Of a stretch of DNA of 64,000 nt, positions 18,501 to 28,327 are shown in pieces. Every line of letters starts with the position of its first letter. Positions within the stretch are counted from its first letter, which is position 1. The translations under genes and the position numbers were made by a program. The notes beneath the pieces were generated by a model. That model was not told the origin of the DNA. It ran no database searches and worked only from the letters and a program-made list of their open reading frames with translations. Origin of the DNA: an uncultured Pseudomonadales bacterium (GTDB lineage Bacteria; Pseudomonadota; Gammaproteobacteria; Pseudomonadales; Cellvibrionaceae); the NCBI GenBank assembly GCA_947494095.1, contig CANLTI010000003.1, forward strand, positions 60,854 through 124,853, given 5' to 3'.

Positions 18501-21500
18501 CTTTCGTTAAATCAAATGCAGACGCCGATAGTGACTCTTGTGCCACTAACTCCGACGGTTCTTCCTGTTCTTGCTTGTGGGCTTCGCCTTCGGATACCCC
18601 GGTAAAAGAAAAATCAAGAGTATCATCCGCTTCGCTATAACCTGTTGCTCCGGTAATCGATAACGCATCTATATCCACCAAATCATTGGAAATACTGTCA
18701 CTCAAAGTGCTTCCGGCAACAAAGTTTTCTTCCGCAATAATTTCCTGAGCAGAGCTCTCTTCTGATAAGCCTTCTTCTACTAAGCCTTCGTCTGCTGAAC
18801 TCTCTTCTATTGAGCCTTCTTCGGCAGTATTTTCATCATCAGCATTATGCTCAATCAAACTATCTACAGCAGCATCATTATCGTTAGCGCTTATCTCAAG
18901 ATGATTTTCGCCTAATTCCTCCTCGCCAAATGATTCAATATTCGTAAGATCAACTTCATTCAAGCCAGCAATATCACTAATAGGCTCAGGAACAACTAAA
19001 AAGCTATCGAGTTGTGCCTGCAAGTGGCCGTCAACCACTGGCAGTGTCTGCGCAGCTGCAACAGCATCGATCATATCCAACAAGGTATTATGGCCTTGCC
19101 TAAACGCCTCAAAAACAGGAGCCTCGGGGGGTAAATAATCCAACGTAACGGCATACAAATCATGCAATTGACAGCTCAACATCTCCATAGACGGGAAGTT
19201 TGCTTGTGCTGCACCACTTTCGAGTGTTTTAAGCTCAGCCATCATTGCCGGCAACTCTTCGGTATGGCTTAAATCCGCCTCCCAGCGATCGACGACTTCG
19301 TCGGCGTCGAGTAGTAAGCGAATATCTTCGGCCATAAAAATAGCCAGCATACGAGGATCGACCGGATGGGCTGTTTTGGTATTGGGCGCGCCCGTAGCAC
19401 GAATAAGATGACCAAGATGCACTTCTTTTAATTCAGCCACGCGAGCAATAAATTGCCCCAATTTAGGCAATACCGCTTGTTCATTACGCTCAACAAATTC
19501 TAAACCTTCACGCGTGTACTCAGCGGCATCTTTGATCAGCTGTAAAACGTCCTGGTCAACTTTTACTTGATAGGTTCTAAGTTCTTTAATGAAAAGTTCA
19601 AGAGGGGCTGCAAGCTGAGCAATATCAGCAACACCTGCCATGTGCGCACTTCCTTTAAGGGTGTGCAGTGCACGCTGCAAGCTGTCGGTTGGCGTCGAAT
19701 AAATAGGTGCCTCAGCGTCCATATCACCAATAAATTCATCGATTGCAGCCAAGTGAGTCTGCGCTTCTGAGGCAAAAAGCTCCCATAAAATGCGCTCTTC
19801 GGCCGCATCTTCTTGGCTGACCCGCTCAGCTTCTGAGGCCGCTTCAGCCGCAGAAATTTCAGGTGTTTGACTCACCTCTTCAATAGAGGTTGCTGGCAAT
19901 ACAGTGTCGGTAGCACCCTGTGAAACACTTAGAGCCGCTAGGCTATCGCGCTCAGGCTGATTAAACTCAACAGGTATATGGCCTTCAGAAAATTCAGCCG
20001 CCCACGTCTCATACATTTTTGCTTGAGCGCGTGATACTGGAACAAAACGCTGCTCAAACGCATCAACTAATGAAGGTAATAACTTGAAAACTCGCTCTAC
20101 AAATTCTAAATGTATGGGTTGCTGATCAATATCATTATCGACAATACGGTTAATTAAATTTTCAACCGACCATGCCAATTCACTGATATCAGCCGCTTTG
20201 ACCATGCGACCACTACCTTTTAGCGTATGAAAAGCTCGGCGAGTAATGACAATACCATCACTCGACTGTGCATCGCCACGCCACTGAGGAATAGATTCTT
20301 CGAGCGTTCCTAGGACCTCTCTCGCTTCTTCAACAAAAATTTCTGCAATATCTTCATCAACACTATCGTCTAGCTCAAAAGGCACAGGAGCTTGATCGAT
20401 AACAATCCCTGCCTGTTCATTCCCGACAATACCATCAATAGGCTCTACGATGGCCTCTTGCATCGTACGAGTAGGTATTCCTTCTTGGGTGTCAGCTGAT
20501 TCACTTTCGGTGGACATCGTCGCACCAACTTCTGGAGTGTCGCTATTGCGCGTAGTGATATCCTCCGCAGAAGAGTCAGCGCTACTGCTTGGCACACTGA
20601 AGCCCAGATCACGTAAAGCATCTTCGGCTAACTCTAAGAAACCATCCACATCATCACTAAAATCACCAATCAAACGATCTAAATAATAATCAACCGCCTC
20701 TACAGCATTTGCCAAAATAGTTAATGTTTCAGCCGATGGATTTTCATCGGAGGCAATAAAATGCTGCTGTATAAATTGCCCGCAAACATCTACAATAGCG
20801 GCCGCGCGCGCTAGGGGTATCATACCCAAGCCACCGCGCACATCTTTAATCAACCCTTCAGTCGCAGCCAGCGCCGATCTATCCCATTGTGATGAGTAAA
20901 ACTCAACAATGGCTTCTTTGAGTTTTTCTAAACCGATGCGGCTTTGCTGAAGCACAACCACTTTGGCTTCATCAATTTCAATATCGCGCTCATTGACATC
21001 GGCGAGGTTAGATTTACCCGCACCTTTTGCGATGGCATCTAGCCGATGCTCAATGGTCACAAGCTCATTAGCCACATCGGTGAGATCTTCTATATCAACC
21101 TGTACGTTTTGGCTTGCAGCTAAAAGGCGGTCATGCTGTGCGTTCGTCGCTTGACGTAAATTCGCGACGCCCAGTACCGCCAGCGTATCAGCAACGCGCT
21201 TAACAATTGGTAATGAAGCCTCTAGGTCACTAGTGGCTCCGCCTTCGGTAACAACATGGCTAAGAATCTGCTTAACCGTATTCATCTCTTCGCGCAGTGC
21301 CCCAACGACAGAGCGAATAGTGTCTGGTTCAGGCGCCGAGATCATATTTTTATGAAATCCACGCCCCTCTACAGCACCTTCAAATAAAGCACTATTAAGA
21401 CGGTAGCGCTCTTTGACATTCTTAATGCCCCGGCTAACTTCACCCGAGCGCGCAATATAATATAAAATATTGCGCGCTAGCGCTTCATCAATCGGCTTAT

Positions 21501-22284
21501 CAAAGGCTGCCGGCGCATCTTCATAGAGCCCTTTAATTTCTTTTGCCAAACGACGCAATAAACCTTTAACCGCTACGCTGAGCTCAATTTCATCTTCGAT
21601 TAAGCTATCAACCAGCGCACCGGCCATTTGCCAAAGGTTATTGTGTACCGTCCCTGCTGATGAGTTTTGCAAGCGAGAAAATACTTTACTGACATAAACA
21701 AGGTTTTCATCAATCTTTATACCGCGCAACACACTAGCCGCAGCATATTGGTACATTTCAAATAGCTTTTTAAGGACTTCTTTTAACTTTTGAGTATTTG
21801 CCAATAATGGATGCTTAGCGCCGTGAAGCTCGGTCAACGCACCCAACTCTGGCGTAAATAAATTCGTTTCGCTAAGGTAGCGCTCTTTACGTGCAGCACG
21901 CAAATCATTCAGAAGTGGTAGCACTATACCCGGATGATCATCCTGAATACGCTTAACATGATCTAAGTAGATAGGCAGCTGCAGTAAGCTACGCATTAGT
22001 ACTTCTAAAGCTTCGGCTTCATTCACAACATTTTTGTTAATGATTGCGTGAGCGAGAAGCTCCATTTCTTCAGCAAACAGAGAGGCACCGTGAAATTCCA
22101 CCATTTTGAGCGAACCCAAAACCTGATGAATATGTGTAAGACAAAAGCGGATACGCGTGCTATCACGGGTATCTTCGGCATAGGCCTCTAAGGCTTGTCG
22201 CGCTTCATTAAGCGCTTCGCCAATCTCGCCTATTACCCACTCAAGGGCTGCGTAATTACGTTTATCTCCCATTGGGGGTCCCAT
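15505..22284 (-). CDS. chpA: ChpA, multi-Hpt chemosensory histidine kinase
   Basis: The 2259-residue hybrid kinase of the type IV pilus (Pil-Chp) system. The N-terminal about 600 residues are FimL-like with a degenerate Hpt (HIHQVLGSLKM). Three canonical Hpt sites follow: FHTLKGSGRM (about 685), LHTLKGSAHM (about 875) and LHTLKGGARL (about 1465). A dimerisation helix near 1650 precedes the HATPase (HMLRNAVDHGIEQP about 1845; SGRGVGMDVV). Then come the CheW-like P5 domain and a C-terminal receiver with its acceptor in MLLDIEMPRMDG. P. aeruginosa ChpA carries more Xpt domains. The acidic linkers contain pentapeptide-like (ADLTE) and DEV repeats. The start is ATG 22284, just after the pilK stop; ATG 22272 is an alternative. 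Confidence 0.95.
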   Translation of the reverse strand: MGPPMGDKRNYAALEWVIGEIGEALNEARQALEAYAEDTRDSTRIRFCLTHIHQVLGSLKMVEFHGASLFAEEMELLAHAIINKNVVNEAEALEVLMRSLLQLPIYLDHVKRIQDDHPGIVLPLLNDLRAARKERYLSETNLFTPELGALTELHGAKHPLLANTQKLKEVLKKLFEMYQYAAASVLRGIKIDENLVYVSKVFSRLQNSSAGTVHNNLWQMAGALVDSLIEDEIELSVAVKGLLRRLAKEIKGLYEDAPAAFDKPIDEALARNILYYIARSGEVSRGIKNVKERYRLNSALFEGAVEGRGFHKNMISAPEPDTIRSVVGALREEMNTVKQILSHVVTEGGATSDLEASLPIVKRVADTLAVLGVANLRQATNAQHDRLLAASQNVQVDIEDLTDVANELVTIEHRLDAIAKGAGKSNLADVNERDIEIDEAKVVVLQQSRIGLEKLKEAIVEFYSSQWDRSALAATEGLIKDVRGGLGMIPLARAAAIVDVCGQFIQQHFIASDENPSAETLTILANAVEAVDYYLDRLIGDFSDDVDGFLELAEDALRDLGFSVPSSSADSSAEDITTRNSDTPEVGATMSTESESADTQEGIPTRTMQEAIVEPIDGIVGNEQAGIVIDQAPVPFELDDSVDEDIAEIFVEEAREVLGTLEESIPQWRGDAQSSDGIVITRRAFHTLKGSGRMVKAADISELAWSVENLINRIVDNDIDQQPIHLEFVERVFKLLPSLVDAFEQRFVPVSRAQAKMYETWAAEFSEGHIPVEFNQPERDSLAALSVSQGATDTVLPATSIEEVSQTPEISAAEAASEAERVSQEDAAEERILWELFASEAQTHLAAIDEFIGDMDAEAPIYSTPTDSLQRALHTLKGSAHMAGVADIAQLAAPLELFIKELRTYQVKVDQDVLQLIKDAAEYTREGLEFVERNEQAVLPKLGQFIARVAELKEVHLGHLIRATGAPNTKTAHPVDPRMLAIFMAEDIRLLLDADEVVDRWEADLSHTEELPAMMAELKTLESGAAQANFPSMEMLSCQLHDLYAVTLDYLPPEAPVFEAFRQGHNTLLDMIDAVAAAQTLPVVDGHLQAQLDSFLVVPEPISDIAGLNEVDLTNIESFGEEELGENHLEISANDNDAAVDSLIEHNADDENTAEEGSIEESSADEGLVEEGLSEESSAQEIIAEENFVAGSTLSDSISNDLVDIDALSITGATGYSEADDTLDFSFTGVSEGEAHKQEQEEPSELVAQESLSASAFDLTKADLTEADLTEADLTEADLTTVDLTEVDISDVEVSDVETSEVEATEVDTVAIVNDEVDYPVDGSVSTHIEMDAADLFDPEEIDNFVVTPELMNASQEDDSAVDVSLLANDLENHMGQEENSQGASEYAQVTEPTIESPAVDKPSDGLLFAGGDPSTIDAEDFDAEIIEIFLEEADELIELLEESIHSWESDWANVEAPEEMKRALHTLKGGARLSNLAVFGDLTHEYETYLINQVGPNKAANFFHVIHQYQDLALNGIKGVKARLAGEDIAPVVSPQADPANGTSSNDVSSSTAPSDAAANIGVNELPGDDTPVLPTPRVDLDEVDEVDEVDEVTAAKKPTRSLADTQEAMLAAQQAAMLLAAQKAPKADFTMPEPQAPAPQEAQNVVNSNKKTASQEAVKISSELLEELVNLAGETSISRGRIEQQVSDFGSAINEIDTTLRRLQEQLRRLDMETEAQIVFRQEQLGESQDFDPLEMDRYSQLQQLSRSLTESASDLVDLKRTLSDKVKDTETILLQQQRINSSLQEGLMRARMVPFSRMVPRLRRIVRQVAGELNKQVSFELDNVEGEMDRSVLEHMVAPLEHMLRNAVDHGIEQPAERLAAGKSESGRILLSFSREGGDILLRLADDGKGIALEKVRKKAIERGLMVADAELSDHEVMQFILQAGFSTVEHVTQISGRGVGMDVVAAEIKQLGGSMTIESKQNVGTQFTVRLPFTVSVNRALMVTLGKESYAIPLNTIEGIVRVSPFELEHYYSQNDARFEYAGESYEVRYLGGMLYDDMLPRLDGQVMPLPVILVRSAQHTMALQVDSLMGSREIVVKSLGAQFSSVQGMSGATVMGDGSVVVILDPHALVRRAVATIGLASPKAAQPLEVERVTKTVMVVDDSVTVRKVTTRFLEREGFNVITAKDGVDALQVLQTRIPDVMLLDIEMPRMDGFEVAKNMRTTQEWMNIPIVMITSRTGDKHREHALSIGVNHYLGKPYQEKLLLQSINELVEA

Positions 22285-22286
22285 TC

Positions 22287-23135
22287 TTATATATGCACGT
22301 AGGCTTGTACTTCTTCCGCGGAAAGACGCTTCATTTTAGGATGAGACCAGTCAACAACTTCCCCAAGTCCTATGACGAGCACTCCCCCTGGTTTTAAGCG
22401 CTCAACAAAAGCATTCATAATGCTTTCACGCAGCCATTTTTTAAAATAAATTAATAAATTTTGGCAATAAATCACATCAACTTTCACTGCGGGCATTTCA
22501 GCAATATTTAGAATATTACCCTGATTAAAACAAATGCGATCTCGCAGTGAGGATATAATTTGATGCTTGCCATCTTCTAGCGGAGTAAAGTAGCGCTGGC
22601 AGTAAGTTTCATTCAACCGCTCAAGTTTTCGATCGTTATAAACGCCATTTTTTGCCAGTGATAACGCAGCGCGGCTAATGTCCGTCGCAGTAATCCCGTA
22701 CAAAGGGTCTTTATTCACCCACTGATAAGCATCATTAATAACCATCGCCAGCGAATAAGGCTCCTCTCCAGTCGAACAGCCTACACTCCATAACTCAAAA
22801 CTGTCTTCGCTATCATCATCCATCAAACGATCAGCAAGACAACGAGCAATGAAATCAATCGATTCTTTATGACGAAAAAAACTTGTTTCTTTAACCACCA
22901 AGCGATCAATTAAGCGCGTCCATTCCAGCATACCGGACACACCATCTAAGATATATTCAAGATAATCAGAATAGCGTTCGAAGTCGAGCTCACGCATTCG
23001 CATGGTAACTTGGGTTTGCAAAAAGACTCGCTGCTGATCACCCATATAGATGCCTGCACGTTCTTCAAGTAGCTTACCCCAACGCTCGAATTCGGTATCG
23101 CTCAACTCAGAGAGAGACTGTAATGACCAGACCAT
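22287..23135 (-). CDS. pilK: PilK, CheR-type chemoreceptor methyltransferase
   Basis: A 282-residue SAM-dependent methyltransferase acting on receptor glutamates. Seen: the N-terminal CheR alpha domain (ERAGIYMGDQQRVFLQTQV), FFRHKESIDFIA, the SAM-binding signature WSVGCSTGEEPYSLAM near residue 120, and DVIYCQNLLIYFK near 225. The length is that of the family. It sits 11 bp after pilJ, and its stop abuts the chpA start, supporting operon expression with PilJ, its substrate. Confidence 0.93.
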   Translation of the reverse strand: MVWSLQSLSELSDTEFERWGKLLEERAGIYMGDQQRVFLQTQVTMRMRELDFERYSDYLEYILDGVSGMLEWTRLIDRLVVKETSFFRHKESIDFIARCLADRLMDDDSEDSFELWSVGCSTGEEPYSLAMVINDAYQWVNKDPLYGITATDISRAALSLAKNGVYNDRKLERLNETYCQRYFTPLEDGKHQIISSLRDRICFNQGNILNIAEMPAVKVDVIYCQNLLIYFKKWLRESIMNAFVERLKPGGVLVIGLGEVVDWSHPKMKRLSAEEVQAYVHI

Positions 23136-23146
23136 GATATTTCTCG

Positions 23147-25303
23147 TTAAACGCGAATTTCAGGTTCTTCCGTTTTACCGTCTTCCTCTAGGAAGCCAGA
23201 GTCATCAGTGCCTTCATCAAGATCATTAAGATCATGAGTTTCTTCTATCTGGGCGGCCATGGCCAATGATTGCATTTCATTAATCATTTCTTCTGGTAGC
23301 TTAAAGCCCGCCACCGATTCATGTAGCTCAATGGCCATTTGCGCCAATCGCCCAATCGCCTCTGCTGTTGCAGAAGTACCAGCAGATGTTTGAGAGGTAA
23401 ATTCCTGAATCACGTTCATCGTATTTGAGATATGACCAGCCGATGTTGATTGCTGGCGTGCGGCGTTCGAAATGTTTTGAATCAACTCAGCCAAACTTGC
23501 CGATACCGACTCAATCTCTTCTAGTGCAACACCCGCATCTTGTGCCAAGCGCGCACCACGTACAACCTCACTGGTTGTTTGCTCCATAGAGTTTACAGCA
23601 GCTGTTGTATCACTTTGAATGGTTTTAACCAGTGCTTCAATCTGCTTGGTTGCTGTTGCAGAGCGCTCAGCCAGGCGCTGAACCTCGTCCGCAACAACCG
23701 CGAATCCTCGACCTGCATCACCCGCCATCGACGCCTGAATAGCCGCATTCAGTGCCAGAATATTTGTCTGATCCGCAATATCGTTAATCAAACTTACGAT
23801 ATCACCAATTTCCTGAGAAGACTCACCGAGGCGCTTAATCCGTTTAGCAGTATCTTGAATCTGTTCGCGAATAGTATCCATACCGTTAATAGTATTTTGT
23901 ACCACCTTAGCGCCGTTGAAGGCGATCGATACCGCTCGCTCTGCCACTCGTGCTGATTCGGCGGCGTTAGCCGATACCTGATCAATCGTCACAGCCATTT
24001 CATTAACAGCAGCCGATGCACCCGCAATTTCTTGCGCCTGATGCTCAGAAGCGCGCGCAAGATGCAAGGCTGTTTGCTTGGTTTCTTCCGAGGCCGCCGA
24101 TACATTGGCAGACGTATCATTAATACGCGAAACAAGAACACGTAATTGGTCAATAGTGTAGTTAATCGAGTCAGCAATCGCACCGGTAAAGTCCTCTGTT
24201 ACCGTCGCCGTCGTCGTTAAGTCACCATCAGCCAAGTCGGCTAGCTCATCGAGTAAACGTAAAATCGCTGTTTGGTTTCGTTCGTTCGTTTCAGCTTGCT
24301 CGGTTAAACGGCGCTTAGTCGCTATGTTTAACATCCACACAATAGCGATCGAGCAAAATACCGCACAAGCAATGGCTGCAATCAAAAAGCTACTATTAAC
24401 TTTACGCTCGGCAGGCAAATTGTTCACACCATCGGATAAATCACCCAAACGTTTGAGTAGGAATGGACTGCCATCAATAATGGCGTTAGCCGCTTGACGC
24501 GCACTAAATAGATCGGGAGACTTTTCATAAATATCACTGACCGAGCCACTTACAAAAGCAAACAACCGCGTAACTTGATCTAAACTCTCAACAGCGTCTG
24601 CATCGGTCACCTTCGCCATGCCCATGGCAACGTCACCATTTTTCATGGCTCCTAGTACGTTACCAAAGCGACTCGCATCACGGTTAAATTCATCAGCAGC
24701 GCGTGTGGCGTCTATGCCACCTCGCAACATTTTATCCACGTTACGACCAATACGTTCCGCAAACCAACTTTGACGCTGGGCCACTGATATTTGTTCGGCT
24801 GGGGCCCCATTTTCCAACAAAATCTCAACAATTGTATCATGCTCTTGCTGGAGTTCTGGAAGCGCTTCATTTAGCGTAGTTGCAACATCGTGCATTAAGA
24901 TAATCGAGTCTTGGTTGTCAGTAATGACTCGCGCATTGTCTTTAATTTTTTGCCACGCAGAGTCGTAGGCACCAATTTGCTCAGCAAGCACAGCACGAGT
25001 CTGACCATCAGTCGATTGAATTTGCCCCCATGTTTCATCCATGCCGGCAACAACACTTTCTAATTTTGCAAACGATTGCTTATCACCAGCTGTAGCATCG
25101 CGTGATAATGCTGTCAGCTGGTAGGACGCCGCACGTAAATCGGCAACCATCTGCTTATAAATTTGGTCTTGCGCTGAATCTTGGCGTAGTCGATAGTCGA
25201 TAACGCCCGTTAAAATACCAAAACCCAATAGCATTAGGACCAAAATAGCCATAAAGCGATTGGTTTTAATTCGTGACCAAAGGCCGTCCGAATCAGTTTT
25301 CAT
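23147..25303 (-). CDS. pilJ: PilJ, type IV pilus methyl-accepting chemotaxis protein
   Basis: A 718-residue inner-membrane receptor. TM1 is at about 17-35 ([18 protein letters not shown]) and TM2 at about 303-325 ([22 protein letters not shown]). Between them lies a periplasmic helical sensor (PilJ-type repeats) of about 265 residues. After a HAMP-like segment, the signalling domain has the conserved hairpin tip [19 protein letters not shown] and [13 protein letters not shown]. The acidic C-terminal tail has no obvious CheR-tethering pentapeptide. AGGGAGC five bases ahead of the ATG supports the start. A 153-bp spacer without a visible gene separates it from pilI. Confidence 0.94.
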   Translation of the reverse strand: MKTDSDGLWSRIKTNRFMAILVLMLLGFGILTGVIDYRLRQDSAQDQIYKQMVADLRAASYQLTALSRDATAGDKQSFAKLESVVAGMDETWGQIQSTDGQTRAVLAEQIGAYDSAWQKIKDNARVITDNQDSIILMHDVATTLNEALPELQQEHDTIVEILLENGAPAEQISVAQRQSWFAERIGRNVDKMLRGGIDATRAADEFNRDASRFGNVLGAMKNGDVAMGMAKVTDADAVESLDQVTRLFAFVSGSVSDIYEKSPDLFSARQAANAIIDGSPFLLKRLGDLSDGVNNLPAERKVNSSFLIAAIACAVFCSIAIVWMLNIATKRRLTEQAETNERNQTAILRLLDELADLADGDLTTTATVTEDFTGAIADSINYTIDQLRVLVSRINDTSANVSAASEETKQTALHLARASEHQAQEIAGASAAVNEMAVTIDQVSANAAESARVAERAVSIAFNGAKVVQNTINGMDTIREQIQDTAKRIKRLGESSQEIGDIVSLINDIADQTNILALNAAIQASMAGDAGRGFAVVADEVQRLAERSATATKQIEALVKTIQSDTTAAVNSMEQTTSEVVRGARLAQDAGVALEEIESVSASLAELIQNISNAARQQSTSAGHISNTMNVIQEFTSQTSAGTSATAEAIGRLAQMAIELHESVAGFKLPEEMINEMQSLAMAAQIEETHDLNDLDEGTDDSGFLEEDGKTEEPEIRV

Positions 25304-25456
25304 AGGATGCTCCCTAATGGATCAAAATTTTTGCTTTTTTGTAAGAGCAAAAAATCTTTATTATTGTTGTAAAGCTATTATTGCAAATATCTTATATTAC
25401 AACGCTACGACCTTGACAAACACATGCCCTAACTCCTGGGACTGCGTGCTATCGAT

Positions 25457-25999
25457 TTACGTCACTGCTGCACTCAGGAATTTGGGGAAACTGGAAATTG
25501 CCTGCATATCAAACAATGCCCAAGATACGCCCGCAGCATCCATATAGCCTCCTTTCACAAAAGGTGCTATTGCGTCAGGAACATCCTCGATCTGCTCTTG
25601 ATATAAATCACTAGTAAAATGCTGCATACCATAAGCTTGATCAACAACCAATCCACTGTAAAACTGATTAGTATCAACCACTAACGCCCTTTGTTGCTTG
25701 CGCTGCCCTAGCGATGAGCCACCAAAAAACATAGCCATATCAAACAGAGGCAGCAATCTTCCGCGTACATTAGCCAACCCCATCACCCAAGGCTGCACAC
25801 CTGGGAGCCTTGTTGCAGGTGGCAACTCTAACATTTCTACAATTTGCCCCATTGGCACGACAAAGCGGCGCCCCAACAAGGAAAACCCAAGCCCACTTTG
25901 GCGAGTGGACTCATCACCTTCGGTGGGCACGGGCAAAGCATTCGAAGCTGTTTTAGCCGCTAAATCGACAAGCGCCTGAAAGCCCGCACCTGAACTCAT
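25457..25999 (-). CDS. pilI: PilI, CheW-like adaptor
   Basis: A 180-residue CheW domain protein linking PilJ to ChpA: GFSLLGRRFVVPMGQIVEMLELPP, then WVMGLANVRGRLLPLFDMAMFFGG and RALVVDTNQFYSGLVVDQAYGM. The N-terminal 40 residues extend beyond the domain. Its ATG overlaps the pilH TGA stop (ATGA), indicating translational coupling. The position in the pilGHIJK order identifies it. Confidence 0.92.
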   Translation of the reverse strand: MSSGAGFQALVDLAAKTASNALPVPTEGDESTRQSGLGFSLLGRRFVVPMGQIVEMLELPPATRLPGVQPWVMGLANVRGRLLPLFDMAMFFGGSSLGQRKQQRALVVDTNQFYSGLVVDQAYGMQHFTSDLYQEQIEDVPDAIAPFVKGGYMDAAGVSWALFDMQAISSFPKFLSAAVT

Positions 26000-26361
26000 G
26001 CGCTCTCCAGTTGTGCAATAATTTTCATTAATTGCGCCTCATCAACCGGCTTGGTTAAATAAGCTTTCGCCCCTTGTCTCATACCCCATACGCGATCGGT
26101 TTCCTGATCTTTGGTAGTGACAATCACAATAGGTATATGTGATGTTTCAGGTGCTTTACTGAGCTGTCGCGTCGCTTGAAAACCATTCAAGCCGGGCATC
26201 ACAACATCCATAAGAACCAGATCAGGCTTTTCAGCCTTCGCCTTGGCAACACCACCAGCTCCCGATGAAGCAGAACTAACGATGTAACCATGTTTTTCTA
26301 AAATGCTTGTGAGTTTGTACGTCTCGGTTGGCGAGTCGTCAACGATTAATACTTTAGCCAT
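25996..26361 (-). CDS. pilH: PilH, single-domain response regulator
   Basis: A 121-residue CheY-like receiver: KVLIVDDSPTETYKL, the phosphoacceptor Asp in LVLMDVVMPGLNG (about 53), and the conserved Lys in YLTKPVD. In P. aeruginosa it acts with PilT and in phosphate-sink control of twitching. The frame is open to 26400, but GGGGGA ahead of the ATG at 26361 and the family N-terminus MAKVLIVDDS decide the start. It overlaps pilI by four bases. Confidence 0.93.
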   Translation of the reverse strand: MAKVLIVDDSPTETYKLTSILEKHGYIVSSASSGAGGVAKAKAEKPDLVLMDVVMPGLNGFQATRQLSKAPETSHIPIVIVTTKDQETDRVWGMRQGAKAYLTKPVDEAQLMKIIAQLESA

Positions 26362-26460
26362 GTATCCCCCAAATCTACTTAGGCCAGCGCCATCTTGCAC
26401 CTAGTAAGTACGATGCAAGTGATTGACTCCCCTCCTAAGGGTGCCGCCTTAAAACTTTAA

Positions 26461-26856
26461 TTAACTTGCTTGCGCTACTTTTACATGAGCCTCAATTGCC
26501 CCTAAAAGCTCACCTTTACTAAAAGGCTTGGTCAAATATTGATCAGAACCTACAATACGCCCTTTTGCTTTATCAAAAAGACCATCTTTACTGGAGAGCA
26601 TAATAACTGGAGTAGAGCGAAACTCACTATTATTTTTAATCAATGCACATGTTTGATACCCGTCGAGACGCGGCATCATTATGTCAACAAAAATGATATC
26701 GGGCCGAGAATCAGCAATTTTTGCCAAAGCGTCAAAACCATCGGTTGCGGTTATGACCTCACAGCCTACTTTATTTAATAAAGTTTCAGCCGTACGGCGA
26801 ATGGTTTTACTGTCGTCAATGACCATCACTTTTAGATGTTCAAGATTAACATCCAT
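26461..26856 (-). CDS. pilG: PilG, single-domain response regulator
   Basis: A 131-residue receiver: KVMVIDDSKTIRRTAETLL, phosphoacceptor Asp in IIFVDIMMPRLDG (about 59), and Lys in YLTKPFSKGEL. It promotes pilus extension in the Pil-Chp system (with PilB/FimX in pseudomonads). It is the first gene of the operon, so the promoter should lie in 26857-27250, shared with divergent gshB. No clear site was identified for this strand. Confidence 0.94.
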   Translation of the reverse strand: MDVNLEHLKVMVIDDSKTIRRTAETLLNKVGCEVITATDGFDALAKIADSRPDIIFVDIMMPRLDGYQTCALIKNNSEFRSTPVIMLSSKDGLFDKAKGRIVGSDQYLTKPFSKGELLGAIEAHVKVAQAS

Positions 26857-27140
26857 AGACAGACCCTAAAATAGTTAATAAGTTATTGAAAATAGTCGTC
26901 GCAAGGCTATCCTTGCTTGGTCGCATCCAGCGGGCGTACGTTTTAACACATAAAATAGTACTAAGCCAACAATTACGCCCGCCAAACCTCTGCTAGCGCA
27001 CAACAGCAACACAAATTAACGACACCAAAGTAAGCTACTAAAGTAAAATATCTTGCCAGTGTCAAACAAATACTATCAGCATATTTTGACTTTTTCACAA
27101 GTTCAACCGCACAATAGCAAAGCTTTTATCCGGCACCCTT

Positions 27141-27146
27141 TATAAT
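27141..27146 (+). promoter_or_regulatory. Candidate -10 box for gshB
   Basis: A perfect TATAAT lies about 105 bases ahead of the gshB ATG, without a convincing -35 box at the right spacing. The rest of the gene-free stretch 26857-27250 is A+T-rich and shows no gene or repeat. Confidence 0.35.
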
Positions 27147-27250
27147 CGTTCAATAGAATGAAAAGCGCCAACCTTGAGCGCGTTTATTTTGGCATAACAT
27201 TTAAAGAGTGCCATCGCTTTAAATATATCAACTTATTAGGTAACGTACAT

Positions 27251-28213
27251 ATGCAAAAGCACATGCTTTTTGTGATGGATCCAATCGCCAACATCAACCC
27301 CAAAAAAGACTCTTCTTTAGCCATCGCACTGGCCGCGCAAGATGCCGGGTGGCAGTTAAGCTATGCCGAACTGAGCGACCTCTACCTGCAAAATGGTGAC
27401 GCTTGGGCACTCGCTGCCCCCCTTAAAGTCATGCAAGATGACGAGCACTGGTTTGAGCTTGGCGAAGCCTCGGCCATTAGGCTTGATCAGTCTTTTACCA
27501 TTATGATGCGCAAAGACCCACCCTTTGACAGCCCTTTTTTGTATGCGACACACATACTGCAACGCGCTGCAAATGCGGGCAGTCTCGTCGTCAATAACCC
27601 GCAAAGCCTGCGCGATTGCAACGAAAAGCTTTTTGCTACCGAGTTTCCCGATTGCTGCCCACCACTCATGGTGTCAAACAATCCCACCCTCTTACGTGAT
27701 TTTTATAACCAACATAAAGATGTCATCTTTAAACCCCTCGACGGCATGGGCGGCAGCGGTATCTTTCGCTGCAAGCCAAATGATAGTAACTTTGCTTCTA
27801 TCATCGAAATACTGACTAATAATAGTCAAGATTACATCATGGCACAAAAATTTATTCCTGCTATTGATGCCGGCGATAAACGCATACTCATGGTTGATGG
27901 TGTTGCCATCGATTACGCCCTCGCGAGAATTCCCGCTAAAGGAGAGCTACGCGGCAACCTTGCAGCAGGCGGAACCGGTGTCGCACAACCATTAAGTCAG
28001 CGAGATCGCGAGATCGCTGAGCGTGTCGGCCCTACACTCAAAGAAAAAGGCTTACTTTTTGTGGGCCTGGATGTCATTGGCGATTACCTCACCGAAATTA
28101 ACGTCACCAGCCCTACCTGTATTAAGGAAATTGACAAAGCCTATGACACGCAAATTGGCAGCAAGCTTATTCACGCTATAGAGCGCAAGCGACAACAGGC
28201 AACAAAGCCATAA
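27251..28213 (+). CDS. gshB: Glutathione synthetase
   Basis: A 320-residue ATP-grasp enzyme joining gamma-glutamylcysteine and glycine to make glutathione in the cytoplasm. Seen: MLFVMDPIANINPKKDSS at the N-terminus, VNNPQSLRDCNEKLFA, the ATP-grasp stretch FKPLDGMGGSGIF, and the C-terminal VGLDVIGDYLTEINVTSPT. The length matches E. coli GshB. The frame opens at 27158, but the ATG at 27251 matches the family start. Pil-Chp genes lie divergently upstream and a tonB-type gene follows, as in Pseudomonas. Confidence 0.96.
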   Translation: MQKHMLFVMDPIANINPKKDSSLAIALAAQDAGWQLSYAELSDLYLQNGDAWALAAPLKVMQDDEHWFELGEASAIRLDQSFTIMMRKDPPFDSPFLYATHILQRAANAGSLVVNNPQSLRDCNEKLFATEFPDCCPPLMVSNNPTLLRDFYNQHKDVIFKPLDGMGGSGIFRCKPNDSNFASIIEILTNNSQDYIMAQKFIPAIDAGDKRILMVDGVAIDYALARIPAKGELRGNLAAGGTGVAQPLSQRDREIAERVGPTLKEKGLLFVGLDVIGDYLTEINVTSPTCIKEIDKAYDTQIGSKLIHAIERKRQQATKP

Positions 28214-28327
28214 ACAACAAGAATAAGCACACCGATAGTGGCCGTTATCCTTATGGCCACTACAATAATGACGACACCGCGAACAGCAGCACAGCGCTTT
28301 AAACAACAACATTAAAAAGATACTATC

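Noticed and set aside
19563..19808. 81-codon frame inside chpA
   Set aside because: Same strand but wrong frame within an uninterrupted coding region; no separate start signal.
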